Positions 1 through 6,677 of a stretch of DNA of 11,049 bases are shown piece after piece. The notes below the pieces were generated by a model that searched no databases, was not told the DNA's origin, and saw nothing but the letters and a program-made list of their open reading frames with translations. Location of the stretch: assembly GCA_023132545.1 (NCBI GenBank), contig JAGLYB010000080.1:1-11049 (forward strand), in the 5' to 3' direction. The stretch is from Candidatus Bipolaricaulota bacterium (GTDB lineage: Bacteria; Bipolaricaulota; Bipolaricaulia; UBA7950; UBA9294). Position numbers and translations under genes: made by a program. How positions within the stretch are numbered: position 1 is the stretch's first letter; every line of letters begins with the position of its first letter.

Positions 1-1094
1 GGATCTTCGATGAAATCGCCGAGGGTGTCCTCGTCCTCGTCACCGAACGGACGCTCCAAAGACGCCGTGTATTGTGACACTGATTCCACTTTCTTGATCT
101 TGTCGATTGACATCCCCGTCAATTGGGATAGGTCTTCCAACGTAGGGGCCGAACCGTGTGATTGAATGTACTCGCGCTTGACGCGATTCAGTTCACGGAC
201 GGTCTCAATCATGTGTACAGGCACGCGAATGGTGCGTGATTGATCGGCAATTGCCCGCGTGATGGCCTGTCGGATCCACCACGTTGCATAGGTTGAGAAT
301 TTATAGCCACGGGAGTAGTCGAACTTCTCCACCGCCTTCATCAATCCCATGTTCCCTTCTTGGATCAAATCAAGGAATGACAATCCGCGATTCATGTATC
401 GTTTGGCGATCGACACCACCAGTCGCAGGTTGGCAATAGTAAGCTTCTCCCTCGCCACTGTTCCGGCAGCGATCAGCGTTTCCAATTCCTCACAATCGGA
501 CGTCTTTGGAAGCTCGTCGCCAAGTTTCTCCTCAAATCCCGACGAGACCATCAATTCGGCCGCTGCATCTGCCTTTTCGGCCAATTCCTCAACCTGTATT
601 CGCTCGACATCTGAGAGGCCTTTCGATTTCTTGAGCTTGACGGCAGCTTCCTTGCCGACAATCACGGCAATGGATAGCTCGGCATAAGTTCCGATTTCCA
701 TCGCCTTGGCAAGTTCGACCTCGCCTTCCTTGGTCAGCAAGGGCACCTTGCCAATTTCACGAAGGTAAGTCTTGACGGGATCCTCACGACGCGAACTGGC
801 CTTCCCATTGATCCAGGCTTGCCGTGCCCGGGAAGCAACCTTGGACTCGGTCTTCGCTTCTTCGACCGGATCCTCTTCGGATTCGTCGTCTTCCATCAGA
901 TCCTCAGGATCTATGAGATCGTCATCCTTTGCAGCTTCGAGCTTCTTGGCATCGGTATCTACTGCCGTAGAACTCTTCTTGCTCAGGGCATCAGCTTTCG
1001 CCGCTTTGTCCTGCTCTTCTTTCACAATCTCGGGGATGTTCTCTTCCTTAAGAGGCTTCGCTTTCGGATCTTTCTTCTTCGCTTTGCTGCTCAT
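1..1094 (-). CDS. rpoD: Primary RNA polymerase sigma-70 factor RpoD (partial, 3' end beyond window)
   Basis: This is the housekeeping sigma factor, which directs RNA polymerase to -10/-35 promoters. The frame stays open to base 1, so 364 residues are visible and region 4 is missing. Residues 1-103 are first lysine-rich, then strongly acidic, with no recognisable region 1.1. Region 1.2 starts at E104 (EDPVKTYLREIGKVPLL). A helical non-conserved segment follows. Region 2 begins at I220 (IANLRLVVSIAKRY) and includes DLIQEGNMGLMKAVEKFD and the promoter-melting/-10 reading helix from Y269 (YATWWIRQAITRAI). Region 3 ends the window at LGDFIED, a hallmark of primary sigmas. The start is the ATG at 1094, with GGAGG seven bases upstream. 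This start lies 47 bases inside the end of dnaG in another frame. The linkage dnaG-rpoD matches the classical macromolecular synthesis operon. The region 2 and 3 motifs make a group 1 sigma very likely. Confidence 0.97.
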   Translation of the reverse strand, partial: MSSKAKKKDPKAKPLKEENIPEIVKEEQDKAAKADALSKKSSTAVDTDAKKLEAAKDDDLIDPEDLMEDDESEEDPVEEAKTESKVASRARQAWINGKASSRREDPVKTYLREIGKVPLLTKEGEVELAKAMEIGTYAELSIAVIVGKEAAVKLKKSKGLSDVERIQVEELAEKADAAAELMVSSGFEEKLGDELPKTSDCEELETLIAAGTVAREKLTIANLRLVVSIAKRYMNRGLSFLDLIQEGNMGLMKAVEKFDYSRGYKFSTYATWWIRQAITRAIADQSRTIRVPVHMIETVRELNRVKREYIQSHGSAPTLEDLSQLTGMSIDKIKKVESVSQYTASLERPFGDEDEDTLGDFIED

Positions 1095-2811
1095 GCATCC
1101 CCCTCCGCTTCGCATCCATGGCTCGTATCGAAGCAACGCGCAAATCAGCTTTTTCCTTCATCAACTCTTCCCACCGTTTCCAATCCTCAGTCTCTCCGCT
1201 GGCCGCAATCTCGCTGTCGATAATAGCGAGACGCTTTTCAATGGCGGGCAAATGACCCATCCGGCGCTTCGCGTCCTCAATCGTTCGCTCAACATCGATT
1301 TCCAATGGAGCGAGTGCATAAAAGCTTGCACGACGAGCCCCCTCTTCGTCCAGTTCGCTCATCAATTCGGATAAATCACTGAGTCCTGCGGCAAGTCGTT
1401 GCGCAATGGGTTGATTGGCTTCCGAGAAATCTTCCGGCAACACATGGAGTTCGATGGCGTCCCAAGTGATCTCTCCCCTCAGCACAAGGGCGAGCAAGTG
1501 CTCTTCGATGCCCCAATGTTCAGCAATCACCTGAGGAGGCGATTCGTCATCTCGAGGATGCGGGCGGCGTGGCAATTCCCTTCGAACGGATTCCACGGAC
1601 AAGTCAACCAAATCCGCGATCTGCCGTTCGATTTCTTCACGAAGCGCCGAGCTTCGGACCGAACGATAAAACTCGCGAGCATCTTCCAGCAACTGCTCTT
1701 TCCCACGAATTGTCGTTACATCATGTCGCGCCTTGAGCGACTCGATGAAGAACTCATGAAACGGGAGCGCAGCATCCAAGATTTCCTGCATCGCCTCAGA
1801 TCCTTGATTGCGAACAAATCCATCGGGATCCTCTCCCACAGGGAGTTGAGCGACGCGTACCCCTAGACCGATATTGCGGAGGATTTGCATACCCTTCAAG
1901 GAGGCAGCACTGCCAGCCGCGTCCTGGTCATAAGCAATGACAACCTCATCAACAAACCGTTTCAACAACTCGGCTTGGCCTTGGGTCAATGAGGTTCCCA
2001 TACTGCCGACAGCATTGGTGATGTCCGCCTGATGTAGGGAAAGCACATCCGTGTAGCCCTCAACCAACACTGCAGTCCGCGTTTGCGACATCCTCTCTCT
2101 GGCCCACGAGATTCCATACACCAGACGCCCTTTGTCGAACAGCGGCGTCTGGGAAGAGTTCAGGTATTTCGGCTCTCCTTCAAACGTCCGTCCTCCAAAT
2201 CCAACGGGTCGGCCTGACAAATCCAGAATAGGGAAGATGGTGCGGTCGCGGAATCGGTCGTAGGTTCCCTTGTCTCCCTGAACGAGCAATCCCAGCTTCA
2301 ACAGGATCGCTTCACCATGCCTAGAGAAGGTGCGCTTGACATTGTCCCATCCGGGAAGCGCATAACCGAGACCATAGGTCATCCAGCAGGATTCCGGATA
2401 GCCGCGATTCAACAGATAGTCTCTCGCTTTTTCTCCGGCATCCGACCGCAGGTTGTTAGAGAAGGCATTGGCCACATCGGCCATCAGGGAACGTAGCTCG
2501 TCTCGGGCACCATCCTCGGCCGTATCGAACGACATCCCGACCTCTTCGGCCAGCCTTCGAACCGCTTCAAGAAACGATAACCGCTCGATTTGCATGACGA
2601 AGCCAATGACATCGCCACCTTCTCCGCATCCGAAGCAATGCCACAACCCCTTTTCGGCACTGACTGTCATCGACGGGGTATCGTCCTTGTGAAACGGGCA
2701 CTTCCCCTTGAATCCTGACCCTGACTTGATCAGCGTAACATAGCGCGAGATGATGGAAACGATATCCAGCCGAGCCTTGAGCTCTTTCACATCAGCACGT
2801 TGCCCTGGCAT
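1048..2811 (-). CDS. dnaG: DNA primase DnaG
   Basis: This primase synthesises RNA primers at the replication fork and docks on the replicative helicase. It has 587 residues, normal for the family. The N-terminal CHC2 zinc finger shows C38, H41, C59 and C62 (GKCPFHKDDTPSM, then WHCFGCGEGGD). The RNA polymerase core carries FRDRTIFPI near residue 187. The TOPRIM fold supplies the metal-binding residues E251 (VEGYTDV), D295 and D297 (YDQDAAG), with a further acidic DPDGFV near 328. The C-terminal part, roughly residues 430-587, is divergent and helical, as expected for the helicase-binding domain, and ends in a Glu/Ser-rich tail. The ATG at 2811 follows AGGTGATCG, a Shine-Dalgarno sequence overlapping the stop codon of the upstream hydrolase gene, so the two are translationally close. 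The 3' end overlaps rpoD by 47 bases. Confidence 0.98.
   Translation of the reverse strand: MPGQRADVKELKARLDIVSIISRYVTLIKSGSGFKGKCPFHKDDTPSMTVSAEKGLWHCFGCGEGGDVIGFVMQIERLSFLEAVRRLAEEVGMSFDTAEDGARDELRSLMADVANAFSNNLRSDAGEKARDYLLNRGYPESCWMTYGLGYALPGWDNVKRTFSRHGEAILLKLGLLVQGDKGTYDRFRDRTIFPILDLSGRPVGFGGRTFEGEPKYLNSSQTPLFDKGRLVYGISWARERMSQTRTAVLVEGYTDVLSLHQADITNAVGSMGTSLTQGQAELLKRFVDEVVIAYDQDAAGSAASLKGMQILRNIGLGVRVAQLPVGEDPDGFVRNQGSEAMQEILDAALPFHEFFIESLKARHDVTTIRGKEQLLEDAREFYRSVRSSALREEIERQIADLVDLSVESVRRELPRRPHPRDDESPPQVIAEHWGIEEHLLALVLRGEITWDAIELHVLPEDFSEANQPIAQRLAAGLSDLSELMSELDEEGARRASFYALAPLEIDVERTIEDAKRRMGHLPAIEKRLAIIDSEIAASGETEDWKRWEELMKEKADLRVASIRAMDAKRRGMHEQQSEEERSESEAS
1102..1106 (-). promoter_or_regulatory. 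Shine-Dalgarno site of rpoD inside dnaG
   Basis: GGAGG lies seven bases before the ATG at 1094, inside the last codons of dnaG. It fixes the sigma factor start within the overlap and suggests that rpoD translation is re-initiated or coupled to primase translation. Confidence 0.7.
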
Positions 2812-2814
2812 CGA

Positions 2815-3381
2815 TCACCTCAGCATTCGGAGATAGGGATTAATTTGACGCTCGCAATTCAGTGTAGTGAATACGCCATGTCCCGGATACACATCGTAAT
2901 CACCCGGTAAGGCTGTCAATCGTCGTAGCGACTCGGCCATCACTTTCATCGAGCCATTGGGCAAATCAATTCGGCCGATCGAACCGGCAAATAGGACATC
3001 TCCGACAAACAAGGCATCCTCAATTTGCAGAACCAAGCTTCCTGGTGAGTGGCCGGGGAGATGCAATACGTTGACTCCAGGGAGAATCTCGTCGCCGTCC
3101 TCGATGAAGCGATGAATCGGACCGTGATCCGGGAAGAATTGATCGACAAATGGGAGATCTTCGCGATGCATCATGATCCGTGGCGCACTGACCGCCCAAG
3201 CGGCTCCTACGTGATCGAAGTGTCCGTGCGTCAGAACGACGATGTCGATGGATCGATCATCGATTAATGCATGAAGGGCGGGAGAATCCTCGGCTGGATC
3301 AACCAAGAGGATGCCTGTTTCCAGCTCAATGAGATAGCAATTGGTTGCCAATGAACCCAGACAGGCAGACGATACGCGCAT
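2815..3381 (-). CDS. Glyoxalase II-like metallo-beta-lactamase-fold hydrolase
   Basis: This is a 188-residue cytoplasmic hydrolase of the metallo-beta-lactamase superfamily. The metal motif HxHxDH is intact at H52, H54, D56 and H57 (LTHGHFDHVG). The other ligands are visible as H111 (LPGHSPGS), D128 (FVGDVLF) and H168 (YPGHG). The tail ERQINPYLR matches the glyoxalase II-like (GloB/YcbL) subgroup. Such proteins hydrolyse thioesters such as lactoylglutathione, but the short form has lost the C-terminal glutathione-binding domain of classical glyoxalase II. The true substrate is therefore unknown. Methylglyoxal or other triose-phosphate by-product clearance would fit the nearby GAPDH and PdxS, though this is inference. 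The start at 3381 follows a strong AAGGAGT, which overlaps the comF stop codon. Only three bases separate it from dnaG. Confidence 0.92.
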   Translation of the reverse strand: MRVSSACLGSLATNCYLIELETGILLVDPAEDSPALHALIDDRSIDIVVLTHGHFDHVGAAWAVSAPRIMMHREDLPFVDQFFPDHGPIHRFIEDGDEILPGVNVLHLPGHSPGSLVLQIEDALFVGDVLFAGSIGRIDLPNGSMKVMAESLRRLTALPGDYDVYPGHGVFTTLNCERQINPYLRMLR

Positions 3382-3390
3382 GCGGACTCC

Positions 3391-4089
3391 TTACGCTCGG
3401 GCAATCGTCATCGCGACGACGGATTGCGCGCCGCCTCGCTTCAACGTCCGAGCACATTCCTCAACAGTCGATCCCGTCGTGTAGATATCATCAACGAGAA
3501 GCACCTGTTCTTGACTACATGGTAACAGTCGGAAAGCGTCCTGCAAGTTGGTCTTTCGCTCCGCTGCTGAAAGCCGACTTTGTAGTGGGGTCTCTCGGTT
3601 CTTGGTCAACAGCCTGATCAAGGGCAGATTCAATTGCTTGGCGATGATTCGCGCCAAAATCTCCGCTTGGTTGAACCCCCGCACGCGCCGATCCCGCCGC
3701 GTCATCGGAACGAACGTAATTACACTGAAATCACGCCCTGCATTCTCGGGGATCAGGGCCGCAGCCATCCGTTCACCCAACCATCGCCCGACAGCCATCT
3801 CGCGCTCGAATTTGAAAACTCGGGTCAGACGCCCCCAATCCCCTTGATAGGGACCCAAGGAGAAGATGCGATCTACGGCATGCATCCGTGTCCCGCACTT
3901 GATACATAAATCGATCGACGGATCATCGACAGGCTCTCCGCAGCGCTGGCAGCAAGGTCCTTCGAACATCGGTAGAGAGGCTACGCAAGCAGAGCAGATG
4001 ATTTCCAATGAGGGCAATGCGCGCGAACACAGAGCACAATGCGGAGGGAACAGGGCGGCCGCCAGGGATTCCAGCAGCAGCCGTCCCAT
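3391..4089 (-). CDS. comF: ComF family phosphoribosyltransferase-like protein
   Basis: This ComF-type protein has 232 residues. In competent bacteria ComF helps process incoming single-stranded DNA; in most others its role is unclear. Zinc-finger-like cysteine pairs stand at the N-terminus: C18/C21, C32/C35, C46 or C47 with C50, and C62/C65. The middle carries RVRGFNQAEILA near 135-146, the typical ComF signature. The PRPP-binding loop of the type I phosphoribosyltransferase fold is at 196-208 (VLLVDDIYTTGST). The frame extends upstream to an ATG at 4155, but that would overlap the end of gapA by 56 bases. The ATG at 4089 gives the usual family N-terminus (LLLESLAAALFPPHC) ten bases after the gapA stop, so I prefer it, although its Shine-Dalgarno is weak. 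No other competence genes are visible here. Confidence 0.92.
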   Translation of the reverse strand: MGRLLLESLAAALFPPHCALCSRALPSLEIICSACVASLPMFEGPCCQRCGEPVDDPSIDLCIKCGTRMHAVDRIFSLGPYQGDWGRLTRVFKFEREMAVGRWLGERMAAALIPENAGRDFSVITFVPMTRRDRRVRGFNQAEILARIIAKQLNLPLIRLLTKNRETPLQSRLSAAERKTNLQDAFRLLPCSQEQVLLVDDIYTTGSTVEECARTLKRGGAQSVVAMTIARA

Positions 4090-4099
4090 TCTCAGAATG

Positions 4100-5107
4100 C
4101 TAGAGCTGCAGCGCCACGCGAAGCAGTTGGTTGGTGTAGCCCCATTCGTTGTCATAGAACGCTACCACCTTGAGCATGCGTCCGTCGACCACGGTGGTCT
4201 GAGACAGGTCCACAATGCTCGGATGCGATTCTCCGATGATGTCAGTCGAGACAAGAGGATCGCTCGAAACCTTGAGCACGCCGGTCAACTCTCCAGCGGC
4301 ATATTCTTTGAGTTTGGCATTGATCTCATCAGCCGTAATCGGCTGGTTCATTTCGAGCGTGATGTCACTGACCGATCCAGTCGGAACGGGTACGCGGAAC
4401 GCGATACCGTCCATCCGGCCCTCAAGCGAGGGAATGACCTTCTCAGTCGCGCTGGCCGCTCCGGTAGTCGTGGGGATGATGTTAATGGCGGCGGCACGGC
4501 TACGCGTCATCGAGCCATGCATACCGTCCACCAATTGCTGATCGGCCGTATAGCCGTGAATGGTGGACAAGAACGCATGAGCAATGTCGAATTCCTTCTC
4601 CAGCACGTACATGACGGGAACCAGTGAATTCGTCGTGCAGGACGCAGCTGAAACGACATCTTGATCGGCAATCTGATCATGGTTTACGCCATATACAATC
4701 TGCGGAATCTTGTCAGCTTCATCACCCTTGGCAGGAACCGACAGTAGCACGCGCTTGGCGCCGGCCTGAAGATGGCGATTCGCACCCTTCTTCCCGCTGT
4801 AGGCGCGGAAAATGCCCGTGGCCTCGATGACCAAATCAATGTTCATCTCTCCCCAAGGCAGCTGATCGGGTTCACGCTCCGCCAAGAACTTGATCGTCGT
4901 TCCGTCGATGCTGAGTCCACCATCTACAACCTCAACGTCCTTGCCGTACTTGCCATACACTGAGTCGTTCATCAGTAAGTAGCGTGCCATATCCAGTTTG
5001 AAGAACGGATCGTTGATGGCAACGATCTCCAGTTCCGGATGCCCAAATGCCAGCCGAACAAACGCCCTTCCAATTCGTCCAAATCCGTTAATTGCTACCC
5101 TCTTCAT
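4100..5107 (-). CDS. gapA: Type I glyceraldehyde-3-phosphate dehydrogenase
   Basis: This enzyme oxidatively phosphorylates glyceraldehyde 3-phosphate to 1,3-bisphosphoglycerate, in glycolysis or the reverse direction. It has 335 residues, full length. The Rossmann motif INGFGRIGR is at 6-14 and D33 (AINDP) points to NAD rather than NADP. The catalytic cysteine is C157 (ASCTTNS) and the base is H184 (STIHGYTADQ). PTTTGAA near 212-218 and the C-terminal YDNEWGY are classical. There are two departures from common sequences. The second cysteine of CTTNC is serine (S161). The S-loop reads GMHGSMTRSRAAA where LPHKDLRRARAAA-like sequence is usual. Erythrose-4-phosphate dehydrogenase (Epd) is a paralogue, but HGYTADQ and TTTGAA fit GAPDH better. 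The start has GGAGG eight bases upstream. It lies 15 bases after pdxT, whose partner PdxS uses the same triose phosphate. Confidence 0.95.
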   Translation of the reverse strand: MKRVAINGFGRIGRAFVRLAFGHPELEIVAINDPFFKLDMARYLLMNDSVYGKYGKDVEVVDGGLSIDGTTIKFLAEREPDQLPWGEMNIDLVIEATGIFRAYSGKKGANRHLQAGAKRVLLSVPAKGDEADKIPQIVYGVNHDQIADQDVVSAASCTTNSLVPVMYVLEKEFDIAHAFLSTIHGYTADQQLVDGMHGSMTRSRAAAINIIPTTTGAASATEKVIPSLEGRMDGIAFRVPVPTGSVSDITLEMNQPITADEINAKLKEYAAGELTGVLKVSSDPLVSTDIIGESHPSIVDLSQTTVVDGRMLKVVAFYDNEWGYTNQLLRVALQL

Positions 5108-5122
5108 AGTCGATGCCTCCCG

Positions 5123-5695
5123 TTACTTTCCTATCTCCTTGGCCATTCCAACAAAATACTCGTGAACCCGCGTATCCTCCGTCAATTCCGGATGAAAGCT
5201 AGCCACGAGAATGTTCTCCTGCCGTGCCATCACCCATTGCCCGTCGTGGCTGGCCATCGGCCGCACACTCGCCCCGTGGCTGGTGATATAGGGTGCTCGA
5301 ATGAACACCGCAGGCACATCTTGCCCAATTCCTTCAATGTCAAGGATCGTCTCAAAGCTATCCACTTGCCGTCCTGAGGCGTTGCGAGAGACCGTGATAT
5401 CGATGACACCGATGTATCCGGCGTCGCGTCCCTCGATTCCCGATGCCAACAGGATCATGCCAGCGCAGGTTCCGAACATCGGGAACCCGGTTCTTGCCAG
5501 ATCCTTCAGATGATGGAGAAAACTGTCATCCGCCAGCAGAGAAATCGCCGTCGACTCCCCACCGGGAAGGATGAGCCCGGAAAGACCTTCCAGACCTTTC
5601 TCCCTTTTCACGACGCGCGACTCGATGCCCAGCCGATTGAGACTGATCACATGCTCTCGGACGGCCCCCTGGAGAGCCAATACTCCGACGATCAT
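5123..5695 (-). CDS. pdxT: Pyridoxal 5'-phosphate synthase glutaminase subunit PdxT
   Basis: PdxT is the class I glutamine amidotransferase that releases ammonia from glutamine and channels it to PdxS for PLP synthesis. It has 190 residues, the usual length. The start VGVLALQGAVREH is diagnostic. GGEST is at 45-49, the nucleophile elbow carries C77 (FGTCAGM), and the rest of the triad is H168 and E170 (SFHPEL). The ATG directly abuts the pdxS stop codon (TAAATG) and no strong Shine-Dalgarno is visible. This suggests translational coupling and 1:1 synthesis, as expected for the PdxS12-PdxT12 complex. Confidence 0.97.
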   Translation of the reverse strand: MIVGVLALQGAVREHVISLNRLGIESRVVKREKGLEGLSGLILPGGESTAISLLADDSFLHHLKDLARTGFPMFGTCAGMILLASGIEGRDAGYIGVIDITVSRNASGRQVDSFETILDIEGIGQDVPAVFIRAPYITSHGASVRPMASHDGQWVMARQENILVASFHPELTEDTRVHEYFVGMAKEIGK

Positions 5696-6580
5696 TTACT
5701 GTCCGCGATTCTGCATCATCTCGTGCTCTGGGATTGTCTCAATGGCGATGCCAGACATGGCTTCTCCCAACCCTTCAGACACAGACGCGATTTTCGCCGC
5801 GTCCTCGAAATGCGTGGTCGCCTCGACAATAGCGCGTGCACGGGTTGCTGGATCTTCAGCCTTAAAGATACCGCTTCCGACAAAGATTCCGTCGCAGCCT
5901 AACTGCATCATCAAGGCAGCATCGGCAGGCGTAGCAATCCCACCGGCAGCAAAGTTGACAACCGGCAGCCGTCCATGTTCGCGAATAGCCAACAGCATCT
6001 CATACGGTGCCCCGAGATCCTTGGCCATCGTCATGAGTTCTTCTTGAGGCGCAGCAATGACTTCACGGATCTGTTCGTTCATCAGTCGCATATGGCGCAC
6101 GGCTTCGATCACGTTGCCCGTTCCCGGCTCTCCTTTGGTGCGGATCATTGCAGCGCCTTCCGCCAATCGGCGGCAAGCCTCTCCCAGATTACGTGCACCA
6201 CAAATGAAGGGGATGGTAAAGCCCCACTTATTAACGTGATAGTCTGGATCAGCCGGAGTTAGAACCTCGGACTCGTCGATGTAATCCACTCCTAGAGATT
6301 GAAGTACTTGCGCTTCTACGAAGTGCCCGATGCGAACCTTGGCCATCACGGGGATCGTAACTGCAGCCATGATTTCTTGAACCTTGGTCGGATCGGCCAT
6401 GCGAGCAACGCCGCCCTGTGCACGAATATCGGCAGGCACGCGCTCCAAGGCCATGACGGCAACAGCTCCCGCGGTTTCTGCGATCTTTGCTTGCTCGGCC
6501 GTGGTGACGTCCATGATCACGCCACCCTTGAGCATTTCAGCCAAACCGCTCTTTACACGATACGTTCCTTTTTTCTCCAT
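5696..6580 (-). CDS. pdxS: Pyridoxal 5'-phosphate synthase lyase subunit PdxS
   Basis: PdxS condenses ribose 5-phosphate, glyceraldehyde 3-phosphate and PdxT-derived ammonia into PLP (the DXP-independent vitamin B6 route). From the ATG at 6580 the protein has 294 residues, the same length as I recall for Bacillus PdxS. Catalytic residues fall at D24 (GGVIMDVT), K81 (PVMAKVRIGH) and K149 (RTKGEPGTGN). ALERVPADIRAQGGVARM and VNFAAGGIATPADAALM are strongly conserved. A GTG at 6589 is also in frame, but GGGGGTGA stands five bases before the ATG and nothing suitable precedes the GTG, so the ATG is chosen. This is the first gene of the unit pdxS-pdxT-gapA-comF-hydrolase-dnaG-rpoD, with a promoter about 35 bases upstream. 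Confidence 0.98.
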   Translation of the reverse strand: MEKKGTYRVKSGLAEMLKGGVIMDVTTAEQAKIAETAGAVAVMALERVPADIRAQGGVARMADPTKVQEIMAAVTIPVMAKVRIGHFVEAQVLQSLGVDYIDESEVLTPADPDYHVNKWGFTIPFICGARNLGEACRRLAEGAAMIRTKGEPGTGNVIEAVRHMRLMNEQIREVIAAPQEELMTMAKDLGAPYEMLLAIREHGRLPVVNFAAGGIATPADAALMMQLGCDGIFVGSGIFKAEDPATRARAIVEATTHFEDAAKIASVSEGLGEAMSGIAIETIPEHEMMQNRGQ

Positions 6581-6585
6581 CGCGT

Positions 6586-6593
6586 TCACCCCC
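6586..6593 (-). promoter_or_regulatory. Shine-Dalgarno site of pdxS
   Basis: GGGGGTGA is five bases before the ATG at 6580. It overlaps the alternative in-frame GTG at 6589, which argues against that GTG being the start. Confidence 0.65.
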
Positions 6594-6614
6594 AGTTTTC
6601 AACATTTCTGGCCG

Positions 6615-6643
6615 ATTATACCGAGGGAAATGAAGTGGCGAAA
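6615..6643 (-). promoter_or_regulatory. Predicted sigma-70 promoter of the pdxS-rpoD unit
   Basis: A perfect -10 hexamer TATAAT sits at 6620-6615 on the minus strand. Seventeen bases upstream, TTTCGC is only a weak match to the -35 consensus. The start of transcription would be near 6608, giving a leader of about 28 bases to the pdxS ATG. The location in the 97-base gap between nadK and pdxS supports it. The leader is too short for a riboswitch. Confidence 0.6.
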
Positions 6644-6655
6644 GGGGAGAAGATT

Positions 6656-6671
6656 CACTGATCAACCAGTG
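6656..6671 (-). terminator. Small inverted repeat after nadK, possible weak terminator
   Basis: CACTG and CAGTG form a five-base-pair stem around a six-base loop, directly after the nadK stop codon. There is no clean run of U after it, only a mixed pyrimidine stretch. As an intrinsic terminator it would be weak, and read-through into pdxS is plausible. Confidence 0.2.
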
Positions 6672-6677
6672 TAAACG

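Noticed and set aside
1095..1150. Internal promoter for rpoD in the end of dnaG
   Set aside because: No convincing -10/-35 pair is visible in this stretch; only weak partial matches occur.
772..1374. 200-codon plus-strand frame opposite rpoD and dnaG, Ser/Phe-rich
   Set aside because: It mirrors the Glu/Lys-rich coding of the rpoD N-terminus on the other strand and crosses two real genes. There is no independent support.
1399..1866. 155-codon plus-strand frame opposite dnaG
   Set aside because: It is fully antisense to conserved primase sequence, with no family resemblance.
4090..4155. N-terminal extension of ComF to an upstream ATG
   Set aside because: It would overlap gapA by 56 bases, and the extra residues do not resemble the family, whose N-terminus is matched from 4089.
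3866..4627. 253-codon open frame on the plus strand opposite comF and gapA
   Set aside because: It is antisense to two well-conserved genes, rich in Arg/His/Ser with no recognisable motif, and has no ribosome site or promoter. It is a shadow of the codon bias of the real genes.
4100..5107. Erythrose-4-phosphate dehydrogenase (Epd) instead of GAPDH
   Set aside because: Epd serves the other, DXP-dependent B6 route. The HGYTADQ and PTTTGAA motifs here are of the GAPDH type.
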